Assembly (NCBI GenBank): GCA_035551995.1
Contig: DASZME010000083.1
Coordinates: 1-64,000, forward strand
Direction: 5' to 3'
From: RYN-428 sp035551995
Lineage (GTDB): Bacteria > Planctomycetota > Phycisphaerae > Tepidisphaerales > Tepidisphaeraceae
Length of the DNA stretch: 64,000 nucleotides
Below the pieces are notes generated by a model that saw nothing but the letters and a program-made list of their open reading frames with translations, had not been told where the DNA came from and made no database searches. Each line of letters starts with the position of its first letter. Within the stretch, counting starts at the first letter, position 1. Position numbers and translations under genes: made by a program. Shown here one piece after another: positions 1-10,055 of this stretch.

Positions 1-126
1 AAGCGCATGATCGGCACCGCCAGCCGCGAACAGGTCCGCAAGCCGATCTATTCCAGTTCCGTCGGGCGGTGGAAGCACTACAAAAAGCACCTGGATCCGC
101 TGCTCCCGCTGGCGGCGGAACATTAA
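1..126 (+). CDS. C-terminal end of a TPR-type sulfotransferase (partial)
   Basis: The window opens inside a reading frame in frame 1 that ends at a TAA at 124-126. The 41 visible residues include TASREQVRKPIYSSSVGRW followed by KHYKKHLDPLL. This closely resembles the last 40 residues of tetratricopeptide-repeat sulfotransferases (Sulfotransfer_3 type), which end in a TAS..QVR.PIY..SVGRW..Y..HL.PL pattern. Such proteins transfer sulfate from PAPS to a substrate. The PAPS-binding part and the TPR region are outside the window, so substrate and activity cannot be judged. It lies 46 bases upstream of the AsmA-like gene on the same strand and may be co-transcribed with it. Confidence 0.7.
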   Translation, partial: KRMIGTASREQVRKPIYSSSVGRWKHYKKHLDPLLPLAAEH

Positions 127-172
127 GCCGATGGCTATCGCTCGAAAGCGGCGATAAGCTGCATGCCGTCAA

Positions 173-3100
173 ATGTCTGATTCTCCTGCGCAACCAGATC
201 CCACGCGTCCCCCGCGGAAGAAGCACTGGATTCTTCGTCTTCTGGCGGTTATTGGAATCTTGCTTATCGTCGTCGCCGTGGCCGTTCAGATCGTGCTCTG
301 GACCAATCTCCCGCGCGGCATCGTCGTTTTGCAAATCGAAAAGCAACTGGGACTGCGCTTAACCGTCAAGTCCTTCTCCACCGGCTGGCTCGGAAATACG
401 CGACTGAATGACGTGACGATCGCGCTGCCTCTGGCGGACAAGGCGTTTCTCGACGTGCCGGTGATGCGGGTGAAGAATACGTCGCTGTTTGGCCTGGCGC
501 TGGGGCAGGCGGTGGAGGTGCGGGCGATCGAGCTGGATCGGCCGCATCTTTCGGTCTGGCAGGATTCGGGGGGCAGATGGAATTTGCAGGAGGTGGCCGA
601 GTTGCTCGCCAGGGCCGGCGGTAAAAAGTCGGGGGAGGAATCGGCGGCCGATTCTTCGTCGCCGCAGATGCCCGATGTGCGGCTTAACGATGGCGTCATA
701 TCGATCATCGACAACAAGAATCGCACGCTCAATATTTCGCCGCTGTCGGTCATTGGGCAACGCGACACCGCCGTCTCGTGGAAATACGACATCCAGATCC
801 CGCCGCGCCTGAGCATCAAGGGGCGGCTTGTGCCGGGAGGAAACTGGGGGCATGAGGTCGCCGTCAAGCTTCAGGACGTGGGCGCCTGGGCGGCGCCGTG
901 GATGAAGAATTTTCCGCCGATCGTGATCGACGCCAATTGGCGCGGCGCCCTCTCGGAAACCGGTATCGGCGGACGCCTGGACATCACGAAAGCCGCGATC
1001 GATCTCAAGACCGGAAGCGCGCAGGCGTACGGCGCGATCGCCGCGGGGTATGGCGGCGGCGTCCTCACGCTCAAGCCCGACAATCTGTTGCTGAAGACCG
1101 GGCAGCATGCGCTTCCGCAATTAACGGTGGCGTCGGGGTCGATGAACTACCTGACGGCTTCCGGCGAAATCAAGGTCGAGCAATTATTGGTTAATCTCTT
1201 CGGCGGGCCGGCCCGGGTGTCGGCCGACTACGATCTGAACGCCAAATCCGGGCGCATCGACGCCGGGTGGGAAAAGCTGGTTCTACCGGGAAAAGTCACC
1301 CACAGCGGCAGTTTTTCCGCCACGCTTCGCCAGCCGTTTCCGAACCAGGTGATCGTCGACGGGAATCTGAAATCGACCGGCGATACGCCCAGCGGCCCCT
1401 GGACGGCGGCCGCGAAGTTCAACGCCACCGGCGAGTCGTTTACCCATTTCGGCTGGACCTTCGACGCCGGTAAATTCCGGTGGGATCGACGCGACGAGGG
1501 CATTGTCCTCGACGGCCTGACCCTCGCCGGCGACTTGAAGAACGACAGGCTGGCCGTGGGAACGATCCGGCTGCCGCAACCCGATGTGCTCAACGGAAAC
1601 GCCAGCTACGAATTTACCGGTTCCCAGCGTTGGGAGATCAATCTTCGCGGACAGCATTGGCCGTTTCATCCGATCGCGGGAACGGAGCTTGGTTTTGAGA
1701 CGCGCGTGCGCGGCGCGGAGGAACAAGTTGTTTCCGACGCCGGAAAGAAAATGAGCACGCAAGTCATCCACCTCGATAATTTTCTGCTGAAGAGTCCCGA
1801 CGGCCAGTTCAGCGCCAACGGAACCTACACGGTGGGAATTCCCAAGCCGGTGGACATAAACGTCACGATCAGCAACGCGCCGGGCGCCACGGTCCCGGTG
1901 GCCGTCGCGTCGGCGCCGCAAGACAAGATTCTCAGCGGAACCATCGAGGGGCACGTGCGGATTTCCGGCACGCTTATGCCGGCCAAGGTTCAGGTCAGCG
2001 GCCGTCTCGATGGACGCGAACTCGACATTCGCGGCCGCCATCTCGGCCAGATCAGCGTCGTGGTCTCCGATCTCAGTCATATCGATTCAGACGGCGTTTT
2101 CATCTTCACGGACGCGCTCAAACTCTTCGGCGGCAACTGGGACCTCGACGGGATTTATCTGTTCGATTCGGGGGGTTTGAACGTCGATGTCGCCATGAAG
2201 GACGTCAAGCTCAAGGACGTGGCGGCGGTCGCGGAACAGCCGGGCATCTCGGGTTCCGTCGACGGGAAACTGAGCTTGTTCGTTCCCGGGTTGCATCCGC
2301 AGCCGGCCTCCATTCAAGTGCCGCCGTCTTCGTTTACGATCAGGAATCTGCAAGCCCACGGCTTATCGATCGACCAGGCCGACGCCACGCTCGCCATCAA
2401 TCACGGCATCTTGCAGCTCAATCCGATCCGCGTCTCCCACCGCGACGGCCGAGGCGGCGCCTATCTGACTCTGGATCTTAATGCCCTTCGCCACATCGAT
2501 CTCGGCGCCACCGTCTCGAACTGGCCCATCGACATTCCCGGCGCCGCCGCCGGGCTGACCGCCTCGGTATCCATTCCACACGCGGCGATCGACCTTCCCA
2601 ACCCTTCTTCGCCGGATTTAGCGCAACGGAAACTTCATGTAACCGCTCCGCAAATCAATTTAAGCGCCTCAACCACCCTCAGAGGCGATCAGTTGGGAAA
2701 CATCGTCGCCTATGCCGGCGTCGATGGGCAAAAAGTCGATGTCCGGGCGGTTCATATGAAACTGCTCGGCGGCAGGCTCGATGGGCAAGCCTATGCCGAT
2801 CCGGATCGGCCGCTAAACGCTACCGCCGAATTTACATGGGAGAAAATCGACTTTAAGAAGCTGGCTTTAATCTTTCCGCAACTGAACCAGATGAGCGGTG
2901 AAATGACCGGCAGCGTGCGCCTGGCGCCGGCGACGGTGCCTCGGCCGCGCGAGCCGTTGGCGCTGGTGATCACCAATCAATTCAGGGCCGGCGCGTGGCG
3001 GACCCTGCCGATACAGGACTTTCGCATCGCCGCCTACGTTGGCCCAAATCAGCAATCCCCCGGCGCCGGTTGGCGCGTCGTTTTGGAAGACAGCAATATC

Positions 3101-3913
3101 GATCCGAGCTTCATTCACGCCGACAAGGGAACCATCGCGTTATGGGGCCGTTTCGGAACGCACGCCAACGGAAGCAGCAGCCAGGCGCAACTAACCCTGC
3201 AGGATATCGATCTCAACACGGCGATTCATGCGATCGATCCGGAATCGGCGGCGATGCCCGGAAAACTTTCCGGAACGATTATGCTGATTCGCGTTCCAGC
3301 GCCTCCGCAGAATCTGCCGGGGATGGCGTTTGCGCGCATGTTTCCCGGTCAGCCCTCCAACCCATTCGGCGATTCGACACCGCCGCCGCGCGACCAATCG
3401 ACCCTTCGGCTTCTTATCGAGCCTGTCTACGCCGAGGGCGCCCTGACCCTCAGCCGCACCAACCTTCTCAACTTCGGCCCATTCGCCTTTCTTTATAACG
3501 CGGCCAATCTCTTTCATAATGATCGCACGGCGCTGGGCGACGGCAACGTGGAATTTCACCTGGAGCGCGGCAAGCTTTCCATCGAACACCTGCGCTATTT
3601 CAATCGCGGCACCGAAATCCGCGCCGTCGCCACCATTGGCCAAATCTGGAATATTCCCAACAGCCCTATCAGCGGCACCGGCTTTGTCACCGGCCGGCCA
3701 TTGAAGGATCTCAAGCTCCCGTTCCTGAGCGACTTCGATTCGGTCTTCGTGGCGATCCAATCCAGTTTGGCGCTCACCGGCGCTCGAATCGATGGAACGC
3801 TCAAGAATCACCGCCTGATCGGTCCGATCGGCGTTACCGACATGACAGACGAAATGCGCCGATTCCTGGTGGGCGACGTGAAAAAAGATTTGCAAGCCCA
3901 GTCATCCGACTGA
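173..3913 (+). CDS. AsmA-like envelope protein, 1246 residues
   Basis: This is a long membrane-anchored protein. Residues about 18-42 form one hydrophobic helix after a basic segment (PRKKHW), consistent with an inner-membrane signal anchor. The remainder is a long beta-rich, low-cysteine chain. The C-terminal part (about 1040-1230) has the pattern of AsmA-type C-terminal regions, including repeated LxGxxxGxxxL segments and GTGFVTGRPLKDLKLPFLSD. Proteins of the AsmA/TamB/YhdP group form periplasmic bridges linked to lipid transport and outer-membrane homeostasis. The assignment here rests on architecture and local patterns, not on a diagnostic residue. The start at 173 follows the sulfotransferase tail by 46 bases. 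The gene converges with the DUF1501 gene, with a REP-like palindrome between them. Confidence 0.7.
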   Translation: MSDSPAQPDPTRPPRKKHWILRLLAVIGILLIVVAVAVQIVLWTNLPRGIVVLQIEKQLGLRLTVKSFSTGWLGNTRLNDVTIALPLADKAFLDVPVMRVKNTSLFGLALGQAVEVRAIELDRPHLSVWQDSGGRWNLQEVAELLARAGGKKSGEESAADSSSPQMPDVRLNDGVISIIDNKNRTLNISPLSVIGQRDTAVSWKYDIQIPPRLSIKGRLVPGGNWGHEVAVKLQDVGAWAAPWMKNFPPIVIDANWRGALSETGIGGRLDITKAAIDLKTGSAQAYGAIAAGYGGGVLTLKPDNLLLKTGQHALPQLTVASGSMNYLTASGEIKVEQLLVNLFGGPARVSADYDLNAKSGRIDAGWEKLVLPGKVTHSGSFSATLRQPFPNQVIVDGNLKSTGDTPSGPWTAAAKFNATGESFTHFGWTFDAGKFRWDRRDEGIVLDGLTLAGDLKNDRLAVGTIRLPQPDVLNGNASYEFTGSQRWEINLRGQHWPFHPIAGTELGFETRVRGAEEQVVSDAGKKMSTQVIHLDNFLLKSPDGQFSANGTYTVGIPKPVDINVTISNAPGATVPVAVASAPQDKILSGTIEGHVRISGTLMPAKVQVSGRLDGRELDIRGRHLGQISVVVSDLSHIDSDGVFIFTDALKLFGGNWDLDGIYLFDSGGLNVDVAMKDVKLKDVAAVAEQPGISGSVDGKLSLFVPGLHPQPASIQVPPSSFTIRNLQAHGLSIDQADATLAINHGILQLNPIRVSHRDGRGGAYLTLDLNALRHIDLGATVSNWPIDIPGAAAGLTASVSIPHAAIDLPNPSSPDLAQRKLHVTAPQINLSASTTLRGDQLGNIVAYAGVDGQKVDVRAVHMKLLGGRLDGQAYADPDRPLNATAEFTWEKIDFKKLALIFPQLNQMSGEMTGSVRLAPATVPRPREPLALVITNQFRAGAWRTLPIQDFRIAAYVGPNQQSPGAGWRVVLEDSNIDPSFIHADKGTIALWGRFGTHANGSSSQAQLTLQDIDLNTAIHAIDPESAAMPGKLSGTIMLIRVPAPPQNLPGMAFARMFPGQPSNPFGDSTPPPRDQSTLRLLIEPVYAEGALTLSRTNLLNFGPFAFLYNAANLFHNDRTALGDGNVEFHLERGKLSIEHLRYFNRGTEIRAVATIGQIWNIPNSPISGTGFVTGRPLKDLKLPFLSDFDSVFVAIQSSLALTGARIDGTLKNHRLIGPIGVTDMTDEMRRFLVGDVKKDLQAQSSD

Positions 3914-3948
3914 CGAAAAAATCGCTTGGATCGCAGTTGAGTCCCCAC

Positions 3949-3976
3949 CGTTTAGCGGCCCCGCTTGCGGGGCGTT
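3949..3976. repeat. REP-like palindromic repeat, copy 1
   Basis: This 28-base block lies between two convergent genes and contains the stem GCCCCGC / GCGGGGC with a two-base loop. The same 28 bases occur exactly, in inverted orientation, at 26743-26770. A GC stem followed by GTTT could also serve as a terminator for the upstream gene. Confidence 0.65.
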
Positions 3977-4118
3977 TCCCGCGACTGCCGCACGATAAAC
4001 CAATGTGAAAAACGCTCCCCCCAAAGGCGATCACGGCTTTCCCGTTCCTCAACGAATCATTCGGCGGCCGAACATACGCGCCGTCCCGCTCCCGTCGGCG
4101 ACTCCGCCCCATCCCGGC

Positions 4119-5588
4119 CTAAGCAAGAATCTGATGTACGACGTGCCCGGCCACGTCCGTCAGGCGATAATCCCTGCCGTTAAATCGATACGTCAGTTTC
4201 TCATGATTCAGTCCAAGCAGGTGGAGGATCGTCGCATGGATATCATTGACGCTTACCCGATTTTCCGCGGCCTTAAGTCCCACTTCGTCGGACGCGCCGT
4301 GACTGACGCCGCCCTTCACGCCGCCGCCGGCCATCCAAAGCGTAAAGGCGTTGGGATTGTGATCCCGCCCCGGCTTGGCGCCTTTTTGCGAGACGGGAAG
4401 ACGTCCGAATTCGCCGCCCCAGATGACCAGCGTGTCGTCGAGCAAGCCGCGCTGCTCGAGATCGGCCAGCATTCCCGCGATCGGCTGGTCGGTCTCGCCG
4501 GCGAACTGCGTATGGTTGGCGCCGATGTCGATATGGCCGTCCCAGCTTCGTTCGTTTTCCATTCCGCCGGAGTAAATCTGCACGAACCGGACGCCGCGCT
4601 CGACCATTCGCCGCGCGGTGAGACATTGCCGGGCGACGTGCGCGCAGCGCGGATCGTCGAATCCGTAAAGGGCTTTGACGTGGGCCGGTTCGCTGTCCAC
4701 ATCGAGGGCCTCGGGGGCGGCGGATTGCATGCGGTAGGCCAGCTCGAAACTTTCCACGCGAGCCGTCAGCTCGGCCTCGGCCGATAGACGCTGCTCATGC
4801 ATCCGATCGAGCGACGCCACAAAATCCAGCTCCGCTCGTTGCTGCGCCACGTTCATCACCGCGGGCCGGCGAAGGTTCGCGATCGGCTCGGCGCCGGGTT
4901 GAAGGTAGGTACCCTGGTAGACGCCCGGCAGAAATCCCGAGCTCCAGTTGCTCGCGTTTCCCTTGGGAAGTCCCCGGCCCTTGGGGTCGGACATCACGAC
5001 AAAAGCCGGCAAATCCCGGCTCTGCGACCCCAGCCCGTACGTCGCCCACGATCCCACGCACGGCAATCCCATTTTCGGCAATCCGCAATTCATCATGAAT
5101 AACGCCGGGCTATGGTTATTCGATTCGGTATGGCCGGAATGAATGAAGGCCATCTTATCGACGTGTTCTCCCAGGTGAGGGAAAATGCCGGAGATTTTCT
5201 TGCCGCACTGTCCGCGATCGGTGAATTTGAAAGGGGACTTCATGAGCGGGCCGACGGAGTTGGCGAAGAACCCGGTTTGCTTATCGAATCCGGCAAGTTC
5301 CTTGCCGTCGTATTTTTCCAGGCCCGGCTTGTACTCCCAGGTATCGACGTGGCTCGGCCCGCCGTTGATGAACATCCAAATGACGCTCTTGGCCTTGGCC
5401 GGAAAGTGGGGCGATCGCGGCGCCATCGGATCGGACGGCCGCCCGGGAAGAAGGGCGGCGCCCGCGGGATCGACAAGCAGTCCCTCGTCAGCCAAGAGCG
5501 CGGCGAGGCCGAGCAATCCCATTCCGCCACCGGCCCGGCGAAGCCAGTCGCGGCGAGTGACAAGACCTTCGGTGCAAAAATTTCGCAT
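4119..5588 (-). CDS. DUF1501 family secreted protein
   Basis: A 489-residue protein with a twin-arginine style N-terminus: TRRDWLRRAGGGMGLLGLAA near residues 11-30. Export through the Tat pathway is therefore expected. Family features include the block SVIWMFINGGPSHVDTWEYK near residue 70. Others are SGHTESNNHSPA, the metal-ligand-like GGEFGR and GRDHNP segments, and the C-terminal DIHATILHLLGLNHEKLTYRFNGRDYRLTDV region (given here as a description of a conserved region, residues about 445-475). DUF1501 proteins are abundant in Planctomycetota and are related to the alkaline phosphatase/sulfatase fold; their reaction is unknown. The gene starts 5 bases after the stop of the cytochrome/DUF1549 gene, the standard pairing for this family, so translation is probably coupled. 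Confidence 0.9.
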   Translation of the reverse strand: MRNFCTEGLVTRRDWLRRAGGGMGLLGLAALLADEGLLVDPAGAALLPGRPSDPMAPRSPHFPAKAKSVIWMFINGGPSHVDTWEYKPGLEKYDGKELAGFDKQTGFFANSVGPLMKSPFKFTDRGQCGKKISGIFPHLGEHVDKMAFIHSGHTESNNHSPALFMMNCGLPKMGLPCVGSWATYGLGSQSRDLPAFVVMSDPKGRGLPKGNASNWSSGFLPGVYQGTYLQPGAEPIANLRRPAVMNVAQQRAELDFVASLDRMHEQRLSAEAELTARVESFELAYRMQSAAPEALDVDSEPAHVKALYGFDDPRCAHVARQCLTARRMVERGVRFVQIYSGGMENERSWDGHIDIGANHTQFAGETDQPIAGMLADLEQRGLLDDTLVIWGGEFGRLPVSQKGAKPGRDHNPNAFTLWMAGGGVKGGVSHGASDEVGLKAAENRVSVNDIHATILHLLGLNHEKLTYRFNGRDYRLTDVAGHVVHQILA

Positions 5589-5593
5589 AGGTT

Positions 5594-8500
5594 TCAGTCC
5601 ACATAAACAAATTCATTGGCGCTCATGATCGCCTGACAAAAATCCGCCAGCGCCGCGCCTTGCGGGTCGGCTTGTTTGTCCTCGCGATATCCAGCCGCCT
5701 GTTTCTCAATGAAGTTCTCGGCCAATCGAATTTCGGCCGGCGTGGGCGCGCGGCTTAACGCGATTCGATAAACGCGCTCGATCGAATCCTTCGTCGATTG
5801 CGAACCCGCCCGCTTGGCGAACGCCTCGGCGTATTGGCGGGCCTGTACGCTGTTCATGAACAACAACGCTTGCGGCGCCACCGTCGTCGTCGGACGAATG
5901 CCGATGCTGTTCAGCGGCTCGGGCCAATCGAGCACCATCAGCATCGGGATCAACTGGCTTCGCTTGACCGTGAAATAAACGCTCCGGCGGCGCATATTCT
6001 GATCCAGCGAACCGGGCCCGTACATCGTCGGATCAAGCAGGTTCGAAACCGCCAGCATCGAATCGCGAATCGGCTCGGCCTCCAGCCGCCGCGGCTGCCA
6101 TCGCCACAGGTAGACGTCATGCGGATCGATCGCCTCGCGATCGGGGCTGACGTCGGCGTTCTGCATGTACACGGCGCTGGTCATCATCAGCTTATGCAGG
6201 CGCTTGAGCTGCCAGCCGTGATCGACCAGATCGTCGGCGAGCCAGTCCAGAAGTTCGGGATGAGTCGGACGGTCGCCTTGCGCGCCGAAATCATTGGGCG
6301 TCGCGACGATTCCCCGGCCGAAATGATGCTGCCACAGCCGATTGACGACCACGCGCGCCAGAAGATTTCCGGCGCCGTCTTCGGTGTCCGTGATCCAATG
6401 AGCCAGCGCCGTGCGGCGATAGCTGGTATGCGATTGCGGCGGGGGGGATGATCGCCAGTACGATTCATCCTTTCCGCCGCGCGTCAGCACGCGGGGGAAC
6501 GACGCGGTCACTTCCTGCACCTTGTTATTCGGATCGCCGCGACGCAGCAGATAGACGTTCTTGTAAAAGTGCGGATATCCGCGGGAATCCGAGAAGTTCT
6601 TCACCGGCGGCAATCCTTCGCTGGTGATCTGCACCAGCGTCAGTTTCGCCGGCGGCCCATCGGCCTCGAGCTTGGCGACCGCCTGCTTGAGCTTCCGATA
6701 TTCCGGCAACGTGTCGGCAAACCAGGCGCGCGTTTTTTCGCGATCGGCCGGTTCCACCGGTTCATCGCCGGCTAATCGGCTCAGCGTTTGAGCGATGGCC
6801 GGATCGGGGCCTTCGGTTCCCTTGAAATCTTTGGGCTCGATTCGCGACGTGATCGAAAGCCTCGGGCGGCCCATCACATGTTGCGGATTTGGATGCTCAA
6901 ACCGCAACGTGACGGTCAGAATCGTTCCGCCGGGAAACGCGACGGGCTTGTCGAAATTGAAGATCGCGACCTGGTTCTTTCCGATGCCGCCGTTGTCGAC
7001 GGCCCAGCCGGTTTCATTTTTACCGTCAAAGCTCGAGGCGACGGAAAGGCTCGAACTGTTTTGCTGGTGCGTTGCGATGGCCGACGCGATCTTCACCGGC
7101 GCCGGCGGGGCCGACCCGTCGGCGGGGGCAGCGGCGATCTCGATTTCGGTCAACGAAAAGTTACCGTTCCCTGCGGCGCCGGGACCGTTGTGAGGAAGAC
7201 TTTTGTCGGTGAGCGCTTCAAGCCGCAGCGCCGAAATCGGCGTCGCGCCCGTCTTGGCGGTTAGCGTATAAACTTCCTTTTCCGGCGCCCTTCCGGTCAG
7301 CAGCAGCGATCCGTCCGGCTGCGGTTCGAGCCTGGCGCCATGCCTGGTCTTAATCGCGTCGAACGCGAGCAGTGACCAATCCCCGGCGATCGGCGCGGGC
7401 GATTTTCTAAACTCGGCGATTTTTGCCGCGAATTTTTGTTCGACCTCGTCGCGCTCGAATGTCTTCAGCTTGTCGCGCGCCGTCGCAAGCTGGGCGCTCC
7501 ACTCGGCCCGAATCTTTTCCTTCTCGGCGGGCGTATTCAAATCCAATTCGACGTCGTTGCGAATGGCCGAGCCGAACACCGCGGCCATTCGGTAATAGTC
7601 GATGTTGCCGATCGGATCGAACTTGTGATCGTGACAACGGGCGCAGCCGATGGTGAGGCCGAGCATGGCGTTGCCGACGGTCGAAATCATGTCGTCAAGC
7701 TGGGTATAGCGGGTGAACTCGAATTCTTTTTCGGTGATCTGGGTGGGAAACACGCCGGCGCTGAGAAACCCGGTCGCGGCCATCGCCTGCCAATCGCCGG
7801 GCGCGATTTCGTCGCCGGCGATTTGCAACTGCGTAAATCGGTCGAAAGGCATGTCCGCGTTCAGGGCGCGGATGACGAAGTCGCGGTATTGAAAAGCCGC
7901 CGGGCGATTGGAGTCATGTTCAAAGCCGTCGGACTCGGCGAATCGCGCCACGTCGAGCCAGTGGCGCGCCCATCGTTCGCCATAGCGCGGGCTGTCGAGG
8001 AAACGATCGAGCAATTTTTCGTAAGCGTCCGGAGCCGGGTCGTTCACGAACGCCGACACCTCTTCCGGCGACGGAGGCAGGCCGAGGAGATCGAAGCTCG
8101 CGCGGCGGATGAGTTTTTCCCGCGCCGCGCTCGGATTGGGCGCCAGGTTTTTCCGCCCAAGCTCGGCGAGAATAAATCGATCGATCGGCGTGCGGCTCCA
8201 GCGATCCCCCTTCACTTGCGGCGGCTCAAAACGATGCAGCGGCTCAAACGCCCAGAACTTTTTCCCCGCCTCGATATCGACGCCCGCCTTCACCGCCGGC
8301 GCCGCGCCGACGCGCGGATCGGGAGCGCCCATGGCGATCCATTTTTCCAGGTCGCTCACCGCATTCGCCGGCAAGCGATCCTTCGGAGGCATTTGCAGGT
8401 CTTCATTTTCGTATCGAACCGCCTGAATCATCCGGCTTTCCCGAGGTTTTCCCGGAAGCAAAACGGCGCCGTTCTTCCCGCCTTTCAGCACGCCTTCGCG

Positions 8501-8695
8501 GCTGTCCAAATAAAGTTCCCCTTTCAGCTTTCCCGCCCTGGCGGCGTCGGCGCTATGGCACTTGTAACAATGCGCGGCCAGCACCGGCCTGACCTTCGCC
8601 TCGAAGAATTCAGCGCCGGCCGGATCGACCGCCGCCGCACGCGCGAACGCCCCAAGACACAAAATTAAAAGAAGGATTGCCCCGACTCTTTGCAT
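5594..8695 (-). CDS. PSCyt1-DUF1549-DUF1553 protein (planctomycete-type cytochrome)
   Basis: A 1033-residue exported protein. It has a signal peptide (residues about 1-20) and then a cytochrome-c-like PSCyt1 domain with the heme motif CYKCH at residues 43-47. A methionine-containing LQMPPKDRLP segment could supply the axial ligand. A DUF1549 domain follows (about 165-380; TPIDRFILAELGRKNL, then ERWARHWLDVARFAESDG) and carries a second CxxCH motif, GCARCHDHKFDP. The C-terminal third is DUF1553 (RVVNRLWQHHFGRGIV, then DFGAQGDRPTHPELLDWLA). This three-part layout is almost confined to Planctomycetota and is nearly always paired with DUF1501, as here. A redox role at the cell surface or periplasm is inferred from the heme motifs; the substrate is unknown. 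Confidence 0.9.
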   Translation of the reverse strand: MQRVGAILLLILCLGAFARAAAVDPAGAEFFEAKVRPVLAAHCYKCHSADAARAGKLKGELYLDSREGVLKGGKNGAVLLPGKPRESRMIQAVRYENEDLQMPPKDRLPANAVSDLEKWIAMGAPDPRVGAAPAVKAGVDIEAGKKFWAFEPLHRFEPPQVKGDRWSRTPIDRFILAELGRKNLAPNPSAAREKLIRRASFDLLGLPPSPEEVSAFVNDPAPDAYEKLLDRFLDSPRYGERWARHWLDVARFAESDGFEHDSNRPAAFQYRDFVIRALNADMPFDRFTQLQIAGDEIAPGDWQAMAATGFLSAGVFPTQITEKEFEFTRYTQLDDMISTVGNAMLGLTIGCARCHDHKFDPIGNIDYYRMAAVFGSAIRNDVELDLNTPAEKEKIRAEWSAQLATARDKLKTFERDEVEQKFAAKIAEFRKSPAPIAGDWSLLAFDAIKTRHGARLEPQPDGSLLLTGRAPEKEVYTLTAKTGATPISALRLEALTDKSLPHNGPGAAGNGNFSLTEIEIAAAPADGSAPPAPVKIASAIATHQQNSSSLSVASSFDGKNETGWAVDNGGIGKNQVAIFNFDKPVAFPGGTILTVTLRFEHPNPQHVMGRPRLSITSRIEPKDFKGTEGPDPAIAQTLSRLAGDEPVEPADREKTRAWFADTLPEYRKLKQAVAKLEADGPPAKLTLVQITSEGLPPVKNFSDSRGYPHFYKNVYLLRRGDPNNKVQEVTASFPRVLTRGGKDESYWRSSPPPQSHTSYRRTALAHWITDTEDGAGNLLARVVVNRLWQHHFGRGIVATPNDFGAQGDRPTHPELLDWLADDLVDHGWQLKRLHKLMMTSAVYMQNADVSPDREAIDPHDVYLWRWQPRRLEAEPIRDSMLAVSNLLDPTMYGPGSLDQNMRRRSVYFTVKRSQLIPMLMVLDWPEPLNSIGIRPTTTVAPQALLFMNSVQARQYAEAFAKRAGSQSTKDSIERVYRIALSRAPTPAEIRLAENFIEKQAAGYREDKQADPQGAALADFCQAIMSANEFVYVD

Positions 8696-8835
8696 CGTTG
8701 TGTTGTCCTTCCAGCAGGTACGAGGGAACTGTCACAGCGGTGCGACCGTGGCCCATGAAAACCGAACGTTTCACTTCTGATACAGTTCGCCTCAGAGATT
8801 GGTTGAACGACACGCCGCCGGGCTATTTCGATTCA

Positions 8836-9996
8836 TCAGTAGACGATGACAAACGAGCCATCGCGCTTCGCAAACGCCGCCGGCGCGCCCCACACGGGCA
8901 GCTTATCCGCGCGCCCGGCCCCGTTTGGCGACGGCGTGCCCGATGGCTCGTAAATCTGCCATGCGATGGTTCCGCCCTTGTTCCATCCCGTCCCCTGCGT
9001 CCAGACCACCAGAATTTGGCCGGCGCCGTTGGCGGCCAATGCCGGGTGCTTGCGTCCGCCGGCGGGGCCGGGAACCGGCATGGCGCTGAGCCGATCCGGT
9101 TGCGCCGTGATCGAAGACCAAAAAATCTGGCCATTGATCTCCCAGGCGCCTAACTCGCCAGCGGGCGTTTTCGACAGGGCCGAAGTGCTCATCACGCAAA
9201 CGGCGCTTTGCATTATTCCGACGGTTTGCGGCACGGGGTTAAGCGTTGCCGGATCGACGCGCAGAAGCGTCATGTTCCGGTTGATGTGCTGATCGGCGGT
9301 TCGATACAACGCCAGGAGCGATCCATCGGCGACCGCGATCCGCAAGCCGCAACATCCACATGTACCTGCCTGGCCGGAAACGGGCGTTTCGGCCGCGAAT
9401 GTTTTCCCGTCGTCCCTGGAACGGGCGAGCAGGACTCGGCGAGATTGTTCTCCTTCTCCCTTGGCCATCGGAGCGTGCCATGCGACATAGACGCTTCCCG
9501 CGTCATCGGCCGCGACGGACGCGCCTTCGGCCGGGCCGGTTTCCGTCTGAATGACATTGCGTTGCGGCTCAAAAGAGGCGCCGCCGTCGATCGAACGCGC
9601 GAAAAGGACCGGCATCAATTTTCCCGGCGCCTTTGGCTCGGCCGACATCGAGCCGGTCCAGGCGACGTAAACCTTCCCCGCCCGGCCCAGCGCCAGGTGG
9701 GCGCCGCGGATCGTTCCCATGGCGACGGCGCTGCCGGGCTGACTGTTCACGCGCAACGGCTTGGAGAATGTCGCGGCGTCTTTGGACTGAACGTAGAAAA
9801 TATCGCTGTGGGAAGGATCGCCGCTCAGGTAGACCAGATGAACGACCCCCGCGTCGTCCACCGCCGCCTGTGGCTGCACGCCGCCGCCGGGAACCCGCAT
9901 CGTTGTCACCACCGGCGCCTCGCCGGCTCGCGACACCGCGCACAGGGCGAGAAGAATGAGGGCCGAAATACGAATGAAGCGTTTGATCTTGGTCAT
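8836..9996 (-). CDS. BNR/sialidase-like exported beta-propeller protein
   Basis: A 386-residue protein starting at the internal ATG at 9996. That start places a clean signal peptide, MTKIKRFIRISALILLALCA, at the N-terminus; an upstream in-frame start would add 12 unlikely residues. The mature part has repeated beta-propeller segments such as VYVAWTGSM, SVYVAWHAPM and ARSRDDGKTF. The last is a BNR/Asp-box-like S.DGG.TF motif. A CGCCG cluster is unusual. The fold suggests a sialidase-like or carbohydrate-related propeller, but the catalytic residues of true sialidases were not identified, so enzymatic activity is not claimed. It lies 59 bases after the isomerase-like gene and 140 bases before the cytochrome gene, probably in one operon. 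Confidence 0.65.
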   Translation of the reverse strand: MTKIKRFIRISALILLALCAVSRAGEAPVVTTMRVPGGGVQPQAAVDDAGVVHLVYLSGDPSHSDIFYVQSKDAATFSKPLRVNSQPGSAVAMGTIRGAHLALGRAGKVYVAWTGSMSAEPKAPGKLMPVLFARSIDGGASFEPQRNVIQTETGPAEGASVAADDAGSVYVAWHAPMAKGEGEQSRRVLLARSRDDGKTFAAETPVSGQAGTCGCCGLRIAVADGSLLALYRTADQHINRNMTLLRVDPATLNPVPQTVGIMQSAVCVMSTSALSKTPAGELGAWEINGQIFWSSITAQPDRLSAMPVPGPAGGRKHPALAANGAGQILVVWTQGTGWNKGGTIAWQIYEPSGTPSPNGAGRADKLPVWGAPAAFAKRDGSFVIVY

Positions 9997-10055
9997 AGGT
10001 CCCACCAAATTGCGATAACGATACGAGCCCATTTTTCTCGTCGTGGACGCGCGGT

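Noticed and set aside
286..3895. Several minus-strand and alternate-frame open frames inside the AsmA-like gene
   Set aside because: They are overlapped by a coherent 1246-codon gene with a membrane anchor and family features, and their translations show no domain.
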